Source of the DNA: Edaphochlamys debaryana
Lineage: Eukaryota > Chlorophyta > Chlorophyceae > Chlamydomonadales
Length of the DNA: 64,000 nucleotides
Assembly: GCA_016858145.1 (NCBI GenBank)
Contig: JAEHOE010000137.1
Coordinates: 62,001 to 126,000 of the forward strand
Reading direction: 5' to 3'
Position 1 is the stretch's first letter. Every line of letters begins with the position of its first letter. The position numbers were made by a program, and so were the translations under genes. Positions 15,616 to 26,465 of this stretch are shown piece by piece. Under the pieces are notes generated by a model, which made no database searches, was not told the origin of the DNA, and worked only from the letters and a program-made list of their open reading frames with translations.

Positions 15616-17965
15616 TTAGCCCCACACCCTGAGCCGCTTGCGTGGCCACTCCTCCCTCACCTCCTGCCGCTCCCCCTCGAGCCCCTCCACGGCGCCATGG
15701 AAGCCATCCATCTGCCAGCAGCTGACCTCCCCACCCAGCGGCTGCCTCTCGGCCCGGCACTCCTCGGGCGCAAGCGACGACGGTGTCGTCAGTTCCAGCC
15801 ATGTCGAAGCCGTGAGCGGGGCCTGTGCGCCCCAGGCTCGAGCCATCTCCATGCGTGCCACGGTCCGCCGCAGCAGGCTGCCAGCGCCACCGCTGCCGCC
15901 ACCACCGCCGCCGCTGCCGCCGCCGCCAGCAGCGGTCCGGGTTCCGCGCGTCTGGGCCTTGCGGCGGGAGGCGCCGCCAGGGCGTGTGGCGGCGGGATGG
16001 ACCCAGTCATCCGTGCCTGGCTGGACCCTGGCGGTATCCTGTGACAGGCCCGGCGTAAGGGCTGGCGTAGAGGAGAGGGTTGCGAGGACCATACCCGAAC
16101 CAGAGGGAACGGCCTGGGCGTGGGGCCCCGTGGGGTCGCCTGCTGCGAGAGGCCCCGGGAGGCGGGCGCCGAGGGAGGAGGCTGGCATGCCCTCTGGTAG
16201 GATGGGTCGGACGGGCCGGGGCGTCCAAGCGTTCTGTGGGAACCAACAAGGGGTAGAGGAGGATGGGTGTTGGGCCCCCAAGCAATAGAAAGCTCTGCCG
16301 TCGTCACTGGCAGCGTGGCGGGAGCCACGCGCCGTTAGCTTTGGGTTCTCAGGCCCCTCCCCTGCAGGAGGCGGTTCGTGCTGTGACCATCGCATCCTCT
16401 CAGGCCTTCCCAGGGCAGCTACAGCAAGCAAGCCGACAGGGAACCGCTCTCACCTGGCAGAGAACGTCCATGTCCGCCTCAAGCCGCCGCTGCGCCCCCT
16501 CGAGCCGCGCCCCGCACGACACCCGCCCCTCCCCCGTGCCGCCGCTGCTGCAGCTGCAGCTGCCCAGCACCCGCGCACGGGCGGCAGCGAAGCGGCGCCC
16601 GACCTCCGGCCCGCCGCCACTGGGGCTGCCGCCCGAACCTGCTGCGCCCGCGCCTACGCTTCCGTCCCTCCACATATCCCACGCTAGCGCCATGCCCTCG
16701 GCTTCCTCCATCCCCGCCACCACCTCCTCCAGAGGCCGCACCGCTACCGCCACCCCCTCTCTGGCAAGAGCCACATCCGCCGCCTGCCCCAGCGGGCCCA
16801 GCCCCGCGCCTCCACCCTCGACCAGGCTCAAGGCCCAGTCGAAGGTGCTCTCGGATCGCAGGGGCAGCAGCCGTACAAGGAGCCTTGCACCGTCGCCCCT
16901 GCAGCGCCCGCAGCCCTCCGCCTCCTCCGATAGCGGCTCCAGCACTCCTGCACAGCCATCGGCCTCAGCCTCGTAAGAGCTGGCGTCCAGCTTGTCGTGG
17001 GTGGCGGTGGCGGCGGCGGTGGGGGCGGCAGTCTCCCCTGGCAAGGGCTCGTCGGGCCCTGCCCTGAGCCGTACGCCGCCCGTACCGTCGTACACATATT
17101 CCACCCCGGCGCCGTCCTCCCACACGCACCACGCGAGCAGGGCGTGCTTGTCACGCTCGATGCGCGGGATCTCGGGGGCCGGCGGCGGCGTGGGAACCGA
17201 GACAGCGGGCGTGGGCGAGGGCGAGGGCTGCCAGCTGCCTGCTGCGTCGTCGGCCGTTGCTATTACCGCCGACGGACGGCTGGGGTCGTCGCCGGACGCG
17301 CTGGCAGACAGACAGATATTATGGGCGGTGACCCAGCCCGCACGCTCCGTTAGGGCCAGAGTTGGGGCGGCGACGGCGGTGAAGGGGCTGTCGCTTCTCC
17401 TGGCGCTGCAGGGGGTGCTGCCGGCTTCCACCGCCATGGCAGAGGGCGGCAGGGGAGCCCAGGCGTAGCACAGCAGCCCGCTATCAACGGCGGGGGCTTG
17501 GCTGGGCGGTGAAGACGACGGGTTGTAAAGGTCTTGTTGCGGGGGTGAGAGGCAGAGAGCAGGAAGGCTGGCGGAGTCGGAGGCAATGGATGCGGGCAGG
17601 CAGGGCCAGGCCGTCCCCAGGGTTGGCGAGGACCGATCGCTTATGACGCCAGGGGTGTCGGCGGCGGCACGGCGGCAGGAGGCCTCGGGGGCGTGCTGTA
17701 TGGCACAGCCCCCTCTATAGCCGCGGTGGTAGTCGCTTGCGGCCGGGCCTGGGCTGCCTTGCATGGAGTGCATGGTCTCCTGCGCACGGGGCATCGCGAT
17801 CGAGGGCCAGCAGGAATGAAGGGTTGAGGCAGGGGGCTGGCAACGGGAGGCAGGCGGCCAGCACGGCGGGAGGCGAAGGAGGGCCTGTGGCAACACAGAA
17901 CCCGGCCCGGGGCTTCGATCGCTCGATGGCCGCAAGGTTGTTCGATAGCTTTGACAGGAGTCCAT
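15616..17965 (-). CDS. Unrecognised protein, two exons proposed
   Basis: Exon 1 runs from ATG at 17965 to a CAG/GTGAGA donor at 16454 (504 codons, phase 0). The best second exon starts after a CAG at 16113 and ends at the stop at 15616, giving 669 residues; this acceptor is my choice and less secure. The product is rich in Ser, Pro and Ala, with a more ordered middle (IERDKHALLAWCVWEDG, EYVYDGTGG) and an acidic or amphipathic region (REGVAVAVRPLEEVVAGMEEAEG). Exon 2 has a poly-Gly run coded by GCC repeats and a charged C-terminus. No family was recognised. The intron contains a LINE 3'-end relic on the opposite strand. Confidence 0.5.
16347..16396 (+). mobile_element. Relic of a LINE 3' end
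   Basis: About 50 bp here match, at roughly 85 percent by eye, the 3' terminus of the LINE at 21451-21500 read on the minus strand. The shared core is GGAGGCGGTTC, then TGCTGT, then ACCATCGCATCC. It lies in the proposed intron of the minus-strand gene, in opposite orientation. Most likely it is a severely 5'-truncated copy of a related LINE. Confidence 0.6.
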
Positions 17966-19045
17966 GCTAGGTCTCGTTTACTACCAGTCCGCGCTTAGCC
18001 GTGGCGGCCTAGGCTTGTTCGCCTGGGGCGCGCGCCCGACCGGACTGCCGGGCCGAACAAATCACGGGCGAGGGCATGAAACGGCATAGCGCTGGTCGCT
18101 GCACTAGAGTCGGTGACTCGGCTGCCAGAGTTCTGCGTTGATCGTGTTGGCGCGGCGCGGGGCGGGTGGACCATCCACGGCAAAGCATCAAGCCCCTCGC
18201 CCTTTTTGCTTCGGCAAACGCTACCCAGCATCACGCCAGCCCTGAGTCAGTGAGCAACTCACCATATCAGCTGCACTGCGGGCAGGCTTGATGTTTGCTT
18301 GAGGCCGCGGCGACCGCGTCACATGCGCGCTCCTGCGTCGCCTCGAGCGGACGTGAAGCGGCGCTTCAAGATGGCGTGTACATAAGCAATCTGCTGTGAG
18401 CGATGCTCGGAAAACGCGCGGGGTCTACAGTCGCCCGCTCCTTGCTTGACTTTGTGTATGTGACCGGCAAGAGGCACTCCCTGCTGCCCTCCACGGTCGC
18501 TCTGATTTCCTTGGCAGCACAGCGAGCTGACATGTGTTGACTTGCCCGTGAGTGTGGAAGCACTCGATCAACGTGGGCCGAACAGCTCCTGGACATCCTG
18601 ACATGGCATACGGCTGCTGCGGTACAGTACTGCACCAAGCACAGGCCTTCGACGCAAAAGCGCAAGCGGACTAGCGAAGAGCTTTGCAGCGCGTACGGTA
18701 CAGCTGTCGTTTGAGGACGTCGCTGCTCGGCGCGGCCTCAGGCGCGTCACGTCAGCACAGACCGTCACTCAGGGGGTTGGGCTTGGTTGCTGGAGCAGTG
18801 AGACGTGACACGTGAGTCACAAGGCTACGCGGGGACAACTTTTCCAGAGAGGGGCGTGTGCCCGGCCCGTGTGTGTAATGTCTCTCCCTCTCTCGTGCGT
18901 CGTGCCCCACGGTCCTCCCCCTCGCCTGTGGGCTTGCTCCCCCCGCGACCTTCCCCCACCCCGTAGGCGCCAACAGCCCTAGGCCTGCCTTCCCGGGCTA
19001 TAGATGTCGAATGCAATCCCCTCCACTCCTCTCCTCTCCCTTCTC
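17966..19045. other. Intergenic, nothing recognised
   Basis: Upstream region of the minus-strand gene at 17965. No ORF with domain or splice support. No clear repeat was seen apart from pyrimidine-rich low complexity after 18880. Confidence 0.4.
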
Positions 19046-21175
19046 GTCCCGTGACGCGGAGACGTAGGGTCGGTTTGCCCCGGCCTGCCCGGCCCCTGCC
19101 TCCCCTGCCGCTCTTATCCCTCGGCCTTCCCCACCTCCCACCGCACCCGTCCCTGCGCGTGTGCCTTTGTCCCCCCCCCCGAGCTTTATCAAGTCTGGGC
19201 AGAAACTTCAATTTTGTTTCTCGTCACAACTGTCACAAGAGAGTCTCGCGCCCCTCCAGTCGAGTGTCGATTCAGGGCTGCCGTGGCCATTAGGGCCCCA
19301 CCCGCCCTCCCGTCTGAGGTAGGGACAGCTTAGCAGCTGCTGCGCCCGCGAGCACACTCGCGCACTCTTCGCCCGAGCTACCCCAGCCGAGCGTGCTGTG
19401 AGCGTGTGCACAAGTCAGGCTATCGCGCGGCGCGGCAGCTGGGGCGTGCTGCGCGATTCCCGAGCGCCACACTCCGTCACACATGGCGGGGCCTCCGAGG
19501 CGGCAGCGGCTCGCGCGAGCCCCTGGCGTCGAGCCGTTGCTACTGAGCGCGAGGATACTGCAGCGGGTATTTCATCGCGTCTGTGCGGGGCTGCGGGCCC
19601 GGGCGAGTCGAGCAGTCCCAGCATCGGCACCCGAGCCGACGACCCGACCCGACTCGCGAGCAGCCTACCGCACGCGAGAGAAATTGCAAGGCATGAGAAA
19701 GATGTCTACTATACACTTGCAAGTCGCGGCGACTCGCGACGGCCCAGTCGAGTACGCAAAGGTCGGCGACATGTTCTCTTGGGCGAACGCGACGGAAGCT
19801 AGAGCACCCCACCCGCCCTCCCCCGCTTCCGCCTTCGAAAGCGCATGCATACGCCTCAGACGTGACCCCTGGGGTGCCGTTTCCCGTTTCCCGTACAGCT
19901 CCCGAGAGCCATGTCGCCGCCAGCAGCACTATCAAGTCTGAGCAGAAACATGAGTTCCGTTTCTCGCGCTTTCCCCTCCCCCCGCCGGCATTTCCCCTCC
20001 CCCTTGCAAGCCACACAGCCCCACCCGCCCTCCCAACCTCCGCTGCAAGCGCTCTCCGAAGAAAAAAGCTCGAAGGGCCCTCGAGACTAATTGCCGAGGG
20101 GGGGGGGATTGACCTGTGCTGAGACATAAAGCCTATGTCGTTCCGTCACGCGGAGACCTACTATTGGCCTGCCCCACGTGCCTGCGTGTGCATGCTTCTG
20201 TTTCCCCATCGTCAGCAGTATGAAGTCTGAGCAGAAACATTGAAGCTGTTTCTCGTCACAACTGTCGGGCCTGCAAGTGTGCCGACGATCCGTGCCGTGT
20301 CCTCGCCACGCCTCCGTCTGCGCGACAACAGGGCCCCGCCCACCCGCCCGCCTGAGGTAGGCCCGGCGCGATAGCGGCAGCTCTGCGACAAGGACGTCGC
20401 GTCCTGACGGGGCGCACACTTCCCCACACTTGGCGACGCTTCAGCTCGAGTCGCTGCGGGCCGCAGCGACCTGGGCAGCCGCGTGCGCGATAATGCCCCT
20501 CAGGCGTCAGAGCATCGCGTAGCGCGCTCAGCCGCGACCGTGACCGGAGAAATGTGCAAACACACAAATCCCGCGACGGCAGAATGTCCGCCCTCGTAAG
20601 TTCGTGCACATCTGGCCTTCGATGAGTTGTCTTTACGTTGAGCTAAGCGTCGGCTACGGTGGCTAGAGACTGCTGGAGACTAGAGTCGGCGAGTCGGCAT
20701 GTCGTCGGGCGAAGACATGCGAAGCTGCGAGCGACCCACCCGCCCTCCCCCACCTCCGCCATCGAAAGCGGGTGGAACCACGCCTCTAACATCTGCCGTG
20801 GATGCCTCTCCCGTTTCTCATCCCGCGCACCAAGCCATGTTGCGGCCAGCAGCATTGTGAACTTTGGGCAAAAACTTTGATTCCGTTTCTTGTCCCACAC
20901 GTCCCCGCCCTCGTTTGCGGATGCGACAGAGGACCCACCCGCCCTCCCCAACCTCCCCGTTGTTGAGGCCCGCTGCACTACGCCCCGTTGTCTTACAAGC
21001 CCTGCCCCCCTTCTGCCTCTCTCCTCGACACGCTCACCCTCGCGCACCCCCAACTCTTCTCCCTCACTTAAAGCCTCTGTCTCCTAACAAACCCCAAAGC
21101 CCGAAGGGCCCGAACGCTTCTTGCCGAGGGGGGGGGATTTACCTATGCTGAAACACTAAGCCTATGTCATACCCC
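19046..21175. repeat. Two diverged tandem copies of a ~1.1-kb noncoding repeat
   Basis: Landmarks recur in the same order. 'acgcggagac' is at 19047 and 20149. A phrase 'agtctgRgcagaaac...tttctcgtcacaactgtc' is near 19190 and 20225. A 'gccctccc...tctgaggtagg' phrase follows each. 'acccgccctccccc...tcgaaagcg' is near 19808 and 20735. 'gccgagggggggggatt...cctatgtc' is near 20094 and 21122. The copies span about 19046-20148 and 20149-21175, with many indels. No ORF is conserved between them, so this is probably an old transposon or satellite duplication. Confidence 0.6.
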
Positions 21176-21413
21176 TACCCCGGCCGGCCCGGGCCGTCTA
21201 CTTGGTCGCCAGTGCGTGGAGGAGATCAGCCCATCCGTTTGGACAGTTGAGAGGAATTTTGCGTTCCATGTCCATGTCCAGCCCCTCACGCTCACCTATC
21301 CCCAGCGCGCTCCGTCTCGGTCTTCCTCAATCTCTGATTGCCCATGGCCCGTGCGTGCATTTTAGCATGCTGCCGGCGCCCTGCCATGCCCCCGGCCCTG
21401 CCTCCCCTCCAGC

Positions 21414-21452
21414 AGGGGAGGGCCGGGGAGGGCCGGGGAGGGCAGGGGAGGG
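21414..21452. repeat. Short (GGGGAGGGCM)n decamer run at LINE 3' end
   Basis: About four units of a 10-bp G-rich repeat abut the proposed 3' end of the LINE. The same decamer forms a much longer array at 37541-37680 beside the LINE 5' end. Confidence 0.8.
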
Positions 21453-21461
21453 ATGCGATGG

Positions 21462-21466
21462 TTACA
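21462..21466 (-). terminator. TGTAA poly(A) signal of the LINE
   Basis: TGTAA on the minus strand, about 170 nt after the ORF2 stop and about 11 nt before the apparent end of the element. TGTAA is the usual green-algal poly(A) signal. Confidence 0.6.
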
Positions 21467-21638
21467 GCAGGAACCGCCTCCAGAAGGGGAGGGGTTGAGC
21501 GAGAGCGCCACCTACTGGGTGTGCCACCTGCACACCGACACCCACGCAACGTGACTGACTTCCGGTCGTCACACCACGTTGCTAAGGTCGGGCCCGTGGA
21601 GCCCCCCTCAGTACTATTCCACTAATTCCGCTGTGCCT

Positions 21639-24600
21639 TTAATCATCGTCAATCAAGGCCAGGACGCCTGGGGGCTCCTGCACAGTCAATCTGCCACCTG
21701 AGACTCGCAGGAAAGGGTGGTCCGCCGGTATTGTCTCCCAGCCACTTGGTGGCCTGAGCGCAGCAAAAGAGTGAAGCGCTCCCCAAAACTCAGCTGACAC
21801 CAACACACGTCCACGGTTCAGCACCCCGAGGCGATTCCCATTCTCCCTTGTCGCGTATAGATATCGGCGTCCCTTCTCCATGGCTGTCGTGGCTGCAAGA
21901 CACACCACATCCCACACTCTCTGGTCAACTCCCTCCGTTGGTCGAGCCAGCCAAAGATTGAACCGGCGAAGTGGCCAGGTCCATGGCATGCCCTGCTCGC
22001 CCCCTAGACACGCGCACATCTCATCAACCAGGCCCTCAGCCAAGTAGCATTTCCAAAAGTGGTGCAATCTGTCCCCTCCGTGCATCGCAATCTCACATGG
22101 GCACGTGGCCGTTCCTTCATGTGCCGAAGAGCCAGTAAAGCCGTTGAGCGCCAAGCGCCAGAAAGCTTCCTTCCACACGTTCTCCCAGCGCAGGGCCCAC
22201 AGCCTGCGCAAGGTGGCTTGTAGGTCCAACAGGTCTGACTCGTCCCCTACCCCACCACTCAGCGCCTCTGCCACAAAATTCAAATGCTTGCCTTTCACAT
22301 CCTCAAAAGCGGGCTCCATCTGCAGGGCCGTGGCCAAGCTCACCGACAGCATAGCCGCTGACACAAGCGTCTGTCCGATCCGCCAACCTATGCATCCCAA
22401 GAGTTCTTTCCATGCCTCCTCCTCTGGGCAGGCCAAGTCCGGGTTCTCTTCCACCTCCGTTGCTGCTTGCACCCACGGTACGGGAATATGGCCCATCAAG
22501 CTATCGATCCTCCCTAGGAGCGCAGGGCCATTGCGTAGCGCTGCGGGTAGAGACTCATACCCCCCTCGTCCCCACAGACCAACTACGATGTTCTCTTTCA
22601 CCTTCCTTGAGCACTCGCTCCTAGCCATCGGTGGCAGCCTGCCCCCCTGGGCTCCACTGAGCCCCGCCCTTGCTCCCGCCCCTGCCCTATAGGCTCTTAC
22701 TAGTTGGCCAACAGTCCTCAATTCATTGATACCCATCAGGTCCGCATACATGCTTTCCAGCCCCCCACGGCCCGCTGCTGCGGGTCTGAGGGCCGGATTT
22801 CCCCATACTGGCGCGCTGTGTACCCACGGCCCCACCGCGGGGCTCTTGATCAACTCAACCCGGGGGAGATGAAGGAGTGCCCCCGTTATCATGTTCAGCG
22901 TCGGGCAGGGGCTGTTTGCCGTGGTCCCCAGCACCTTGGTGCCGGCGTTGGGGCCTGCCCGCTGGGCTGTGAAGAGGCAGAGGGGGTGTACGGCCGGGTG
23001 CGTTCGTCGGAGGAGCTCCATTGCGACCGTCGTCCACACTGGCCTGAAGCGGAGGAGGTTCGGGCAGCTGCCCAGCACGCAGCGTGTCGCCAGCACCGCT
23101 TGTCGGGCCCGTACGTGTTCTACCACCGGGAGGAGGCCGAGCCCTCCGTCCTCCGGGGGGACGCACATCGCCTTGTAGCCTATCCCCGGTAGGCGAGCGT
23201 GTGGGTTACTGGCGTGTGCCGCCGGCGTCATGCTGCGGTCCACCATGGCTGCGACCGTGCTGCAGAGTCGCTGCAGCTCGGGCGGGGGGGGGAAAGCGAA
23301 TTCCAGGTGGTACAGGACCTTGGAGATTGCGTAGCCAGAGGCCGTCGACGCTCTCCCAAAGGCTGAAAGATTCAGGGACACCAGCTTGGTTAGAGCCGAG
23401 TAGACTCCATCCAGGGCGATGGCCGGCTTGCACAGGGCGGCGGTGTTGGCGACTGTTACCCCCAGGGTCTTGGCCTTCACGACGGTTCGCAGTGAGGTAT
23501 CAGGGGGTGGCGGTGCGGGCGGCGGGCCGGGCGGCGGCTCAGGCGGCGGCGCGGGCGGCAGGCCAGGCGGCGGCGCGGGCGGCAGGCCAGGCGGCGGCGC
23601 GGGCGGCGGCTCAGGCGGCGGCGCGGGCGGCAGGCCAGGCGGCGGCGCGGGCGGCAGGCCAGGCGGCGGCGCGGGCGGCAGGCCAGGCGGCGGCGCGGGC
23701 GGCAGGCCAGGCGGCGGCGCGGGCGGCGGGCCAGGCGGCGGCGCGGGCGGCAGGCCAGGCGGCGGCGCGGGCGGCAGGCCAGGCGGCGGCGCGGGCGGCA
23801 GGCCAGGCGGCGGCGCGGGCAGCAGGCCAGGCGGCGGCGCGGGCGGCAGGCCAGGCGGCGGCGCGGGCGGCAGGCCAGGCGGCGGCGCGGGCGGCAGGCC
23901 AGGCGGCGGCGCGGGCAGCAGGCCAGGCGGCGGCGCGGGCGGCAGGCCAGGCGGCAGCGCGGGCGGCAGGCCAGGCGGCAGCGTGGGCGGTGGATCTGGT
24001 GGTGGGTCCAGCGCCGGTGCGTGCGGCGGGCCGTGCGGCGGCGCGGGCGGTGGGCCGGGCAGCGGCGCGGGCAGCGGCGCAGGCGGTGGGATCAGGCCGA
24101 CGGGGAGCAGCTCCGACTTGCTGGCGTTCAGGCGTTGTCTACTTGCTTGCGCAAAGGTCTCCATGGCTGCAGCGAAAGCGGCGGCTGTGTTGGGTCGCAA
24201 GAATTGCGTGTAGTCGTCTGCGTATTGGGAAGCTCGGAGGACAAGCTGGCGGCCGTTGGGTGAGAGAGCAATCTGGAATCCCTGTTTAGCAAGCCACGAT
24301 AGTAGCGCTTGAGCGGCCGCCAGGTAGAGCAGCGGCGCTAATGGGCAGCCTTGCCGTACCCCTGCTGTTATCTCCAGGTGACCTGATACGTCGCCGTTGA
24401 CTAGGGCCGCGGATCTTGTGCCCTGGTGCAGAAGCCGCACCCACGCCAGGAAGCCATTGCCAACCCCCAGCGCTTCCAGGCACTCAAACAGGAAGCCCCG
24501 GTCCAGCGTGTCGTACGCCTTGTGGAAATCTAGGAAGGCCATGAGCCCCTCCTCACCTGCCACTCTTAGCAGCTCTGGTGTCAGCTGCATGAGCATGATG

Positions 24601-26465
24601 TTATCAGCAATCCGTCGACCTGACAGAAAGGCGGTCTGCTCGGGGCTGATAATGGCGGCGAAGGCTGGTTGCAGGCGGGCTGCCAGGACGCGGGCCAAAG
24701 TTCGGTAGTCCGTGTCCAGCAGCGTGATGGGCCTATAGTTGGCGGGCTGGGTTGGGTCGCCTGACTTGAAGAAGCACGAAATCACACCGTCAAGAAAGCC
24801 ACGAGGCGCTGTACCAGCCGCCATTGCCGCTGAGAACACGGCTGCTAGGATGCTCGAGAACTGCCCGCTATATGCCTTGTACAGCTCCATGGGGATGCCG
24901 TCCGCGCCGGGGGCTTTGCCTTGCGGGGCGGCGGAGATGGCCGCTGCCACCTCCGTCGCAGTCACCGTCGGCTCCCCCATCTTGGTGACTGACTCCTCAG
25001 GGCAGTTGAGCGCTGCCTCCCGAAGCGCCTGGAGCACCTGTGCACGGGCGGTATGGTCAACTGGGCTGGGTGTGCTGACTCGCTGCCAGAAGCGGGCTAC
25101 GCTGTGTGCCATCTCGCGGGGGGTGGAGGTGAGGGTCCCGTCAGCTCGACGGAGTGCGCAGATTCGGCGGCAGGCGGCTGGTGGTCGCAGAAGGCGGGAG
25201 AGGAGGGGTGAAGGTCGTTCGCCTGCATGGATCCAGGTGTGGCGAGTCTTCCGAGCTGCCCGTGCTGAGGCCCGGCATGCCGCCCTGGCTGCTGCGCTCC
25301 TTGCCGCAACCGCCTGCGCAGCTGCGGCTTCGTCGCCTGCCTCCACTGCCGCCATGGCGGCTTCGGCTGACTGTGCGGCTGTCTGTTCTGCTGCTGTAGC
25401 GCTGACGGAGCGCTGCTGTGCTATCTGGTTGAGCGCCCGCAGTTCCCTATTAATGCCTGCCTTCACCGCTGGCCACCAGGAGAGCACCTGTCGGCTGTCC
25501 GTTGGCATCGAGGCACGCTGGGAGTCAATCCATTCGCAGAAGCTCTCGCGCAAGTCGGTGAAGTCAAGGAAATGCATCCTGACCCTCGGCAACCCTTTGC
25601 CCGGGGGCTGGGCGGCGGGGGATGGTGAGAGGCGTAGCAGCACAAGTCGGTGGTCAGCGGGTCTGCCGCACTCAATGCGGCACGATGCCACGTTCGCCGC
25701 CAGGTCGGAGGAGACGTGAAAGCGGTCCAGGCGGGAGGCTCCAGACGGGTAGAAGAAGGTGAAGCTGCGGACGGTTGGGTGGAGGCTGCGGAAAGCGTCC
25801 GTAAGCCCTGGGCAGGCGGCGCTGAAGACCCCCGCCGTTGCTGTGTCCTCTCGCCGGCTGTTAGGGCCAGAGCTGCAGTCGAGTGCTGGGTCCATCACGA
25901 AATTGAAGTCCCCGGCCCACACATGCGTCTCCGCGTCGGCGGCTATTGGTGCTAGCTGCTGTTGGATGAAGAGCCGCTGCTGTGTTGGTTGTCCTGACGG
26001 CAGGTACTTGCTGAGCAGTGTGAAGGAGTGGCCACCCCACTGCACTGGGACCCGCACCGCGCGCCCATCCTCAGTCGCTGAGTGTGCGCCCGCGACCTGG
26101 AGGGCGCCAGACGTGACCAGCGCCGAGCGCACCAGGATGGCTGTTCCCCCCGCTGCGCCGCCATTGTCCCCCAGCTGCGCTGGCCCCCAGAAGGCCAGCC
26201 AGCCACTCAGCCGCAGAGTATTGCTTATTGCTTGTATTTGAGTTTCCACACCCGAGATCAGAGCCGCTGTGACTCTGGTCTCTTGGAGGCAGACCACGTC
26301 TAGCCGTTGCTGTGCCCAGAGCCTGAGGTACGCCGACAGGCGCGGTTGGTCCAGGGACTCAGTGCCTGAGGTAAGCCCGCGTACGTTAAGCGAGCCCACC
26401 CGAAGCGGATCACTGGGCTTGGTGGCTGGCCGGCGCCGAGCTGTGCGCGCCTGCCACCACGGCAT
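21639..26465 (-). CDS. LINE ORF2: endonuclease-reverse transcriptase
   Basis: A single open frame of 1608 residues. Residues ~20-275 form an APE-type endonuclease (SLNVRGL, VVCLQETR, WAGDFNFVMD, SRLDRFHVS, DHRLVLLRL). The RT domain begins near residue 515 (PGADGIPMELYKAY). It has YRPITLLDTDYR, ISPEQTAFLSGRRI, AFLDFHKAYDTLDR, AGVRQGCPLAPLLYLAAAQ and the catalytic YADD at ~747. After SKSELLPVGL (motif D region) comes a ~195-residue Pro-rich insert (about 790-990) of PPGLPPAP-type octads. Then the RT resumes at KTLGVTV (motif E). Near the C-terminus is a zinc-knuckle-like C-x-C...H...H-x4-C. The frame is intact, so the element may have been active recently. It nicks target DNA and reverse-transcribes its own RNA in the nucleus. 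Confidence 0.93.
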   Translation of the reverse strand: MPWWQARTARRRPATKPSDPLRVGSLNVRGLTSGTESLDQPRLSAYLRLWAQQRLDVVCLQETRVTAALISGVETQIQAISNTLRLSGWLAFWGPAQLGDNGGAAGGTAILVRSALVTSGALQVAGAHSATEDGRAVRVPVQWGGHSFTLLSKYLPSGQPTQQRLFIQQQLAPIAADAETHVWAGDFNFVMDPALDCSSGPNSRREDTATAGVFSAACPGLTDAFRSLHPTVRSFTFFYPSGASRLDRFHVSSDLAANVASCRIECGRPADHRLVLLRLSPSPAAQPPGKGLPRVRMHFLDFTDLRESFCEWIDSQRASMPTDSRQVLSWWPAVKAGINRELRALNQIAQQRSVSATAAEQTAAQSAEAAMAAVEAGDEAAAAQAVAARSAAARAACRASARAARKTRHTWIHAGERPSPLLSRLLRPPAACRRICALRRADGTLTSTPREMAHSVARFWQRVSTPSPVDHTARAQVLQALREAALNCPEESVTKMGEPTVTATEVAAAISAAPQGKAPGADGIPMELYKAYSGQFSSILAAVFSAAMAAGTAPRGFLDGVISCFFKSGDPTQPANYRPITLLDTDYRTLARVLAARLQPAFAAIISPEQTAFLSGRRIADNIMLMQLTPELLRVAGEEGLMAFLDFHKAYDTLDRGFLFECLEALGVGNGFLAWVRLLHQGTRSAALVNGDVSGHLEITAGVRQGCPLAPLLYLAAAQALLSWLAKQGFQIALSPNGRQLVLRASQYADDYTQFLRPNTAAAFAAAMETFAQASRQRLNASKSELLPVGLIPPPAPLPAPLPGPPPAPPHGPPHAPALDPPPDPPPTLPPGLPPALPPGLPPAPPPGLLPAPPPGLPPAPPPGLPPAPPPGLPPAPPPGLLPAPPPGLPPAPPPGLPPAPPPGLPPAPPPGPPPAPPPGLPPAPPPGLPPAPPPGLPPAPPPGLPPAPPPEPPPAPPPGLPPAPPPGLPPAPPPEPPPGPPPAPPPPDTSLRTVVKAKTLGVTVANTAALCKPAIALDGVYSALTKLVSLNLSAFGRASTASGYAISKVLYHLEFAFPPPPELQRLCSTVAAMVDRSMTPAAHASNPHARLPGIGYKAMCVPPEDGGLGLLPVVEHVRARQAVLATRCVLGSCPNLLRFRPVWTTVAMELLRRTHPAVHPLCLFTAQRAGPNAGTKVLGTTANSPCPTLNMITGALLHLPRVELIKSPAVGPWVHSAPVWGNPALRPAAAGRGGLESMYADLMGINELRTVGQLVRAYRAGAGARAGLSGAQGGRLPPMARSECSRKVKENIVVGLWGRGGYESLPAALRNGPALLGRIDSLMGHIPVPWVQAATEVEENPDLACPEEEAWKELLGCIGWRIGQTLVSAAMLSVSLATALQMEPAFEDVKGKHLNFVAEALSGGVGDESDLLDLQATLRRLWALRWENVWKEAFWRLALNGFTGSSAHEGTATCPCEIAMHGGDRLHHFWKCYLAEGLVDEMCACLGGEQGMPWTWPLRRFNLWLARPTEGVDQRVWDVVCLAATTAMEKGRRYLYATRENGNRLGVLNRGRVLVSAEFWGALHSFAALRPPSGWETIPADHPFLRVSGGRLTVQEPPGVLALIDDD
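23515..24095. repeat. 24-bp minisatellite inside the LINE RT gene
   Basis: About 20 nearly identical 24-bp units, GGCGGCGCGGGCGGCAGGCC plus AGGC on the plus strand. Read on the minus strand they encode Pro/Leu/Ala octads. Variant units change Gly-Leu to Glu-Pro or Leu-Leu. All length changes keep the ORF2 frame. Confidence 0.95.

Noticed and set aside
15789..16328. Alternative frame for exon 2 of the unrecognised gene (ending LRHGWN)
   Set aside because: It needs an acceptor at 16061 that breaks the phase-0 join from exon 1, and its end is less like coding sequence than the frame ending LRVWG.
23084..24289. Plus-strand ORFs of Ala/Arg/Gln or Gly/Ala/Pro repeats
   Set aside because: They are other-frame readings of the 24-bp minisatellite inside LINE ORF2.
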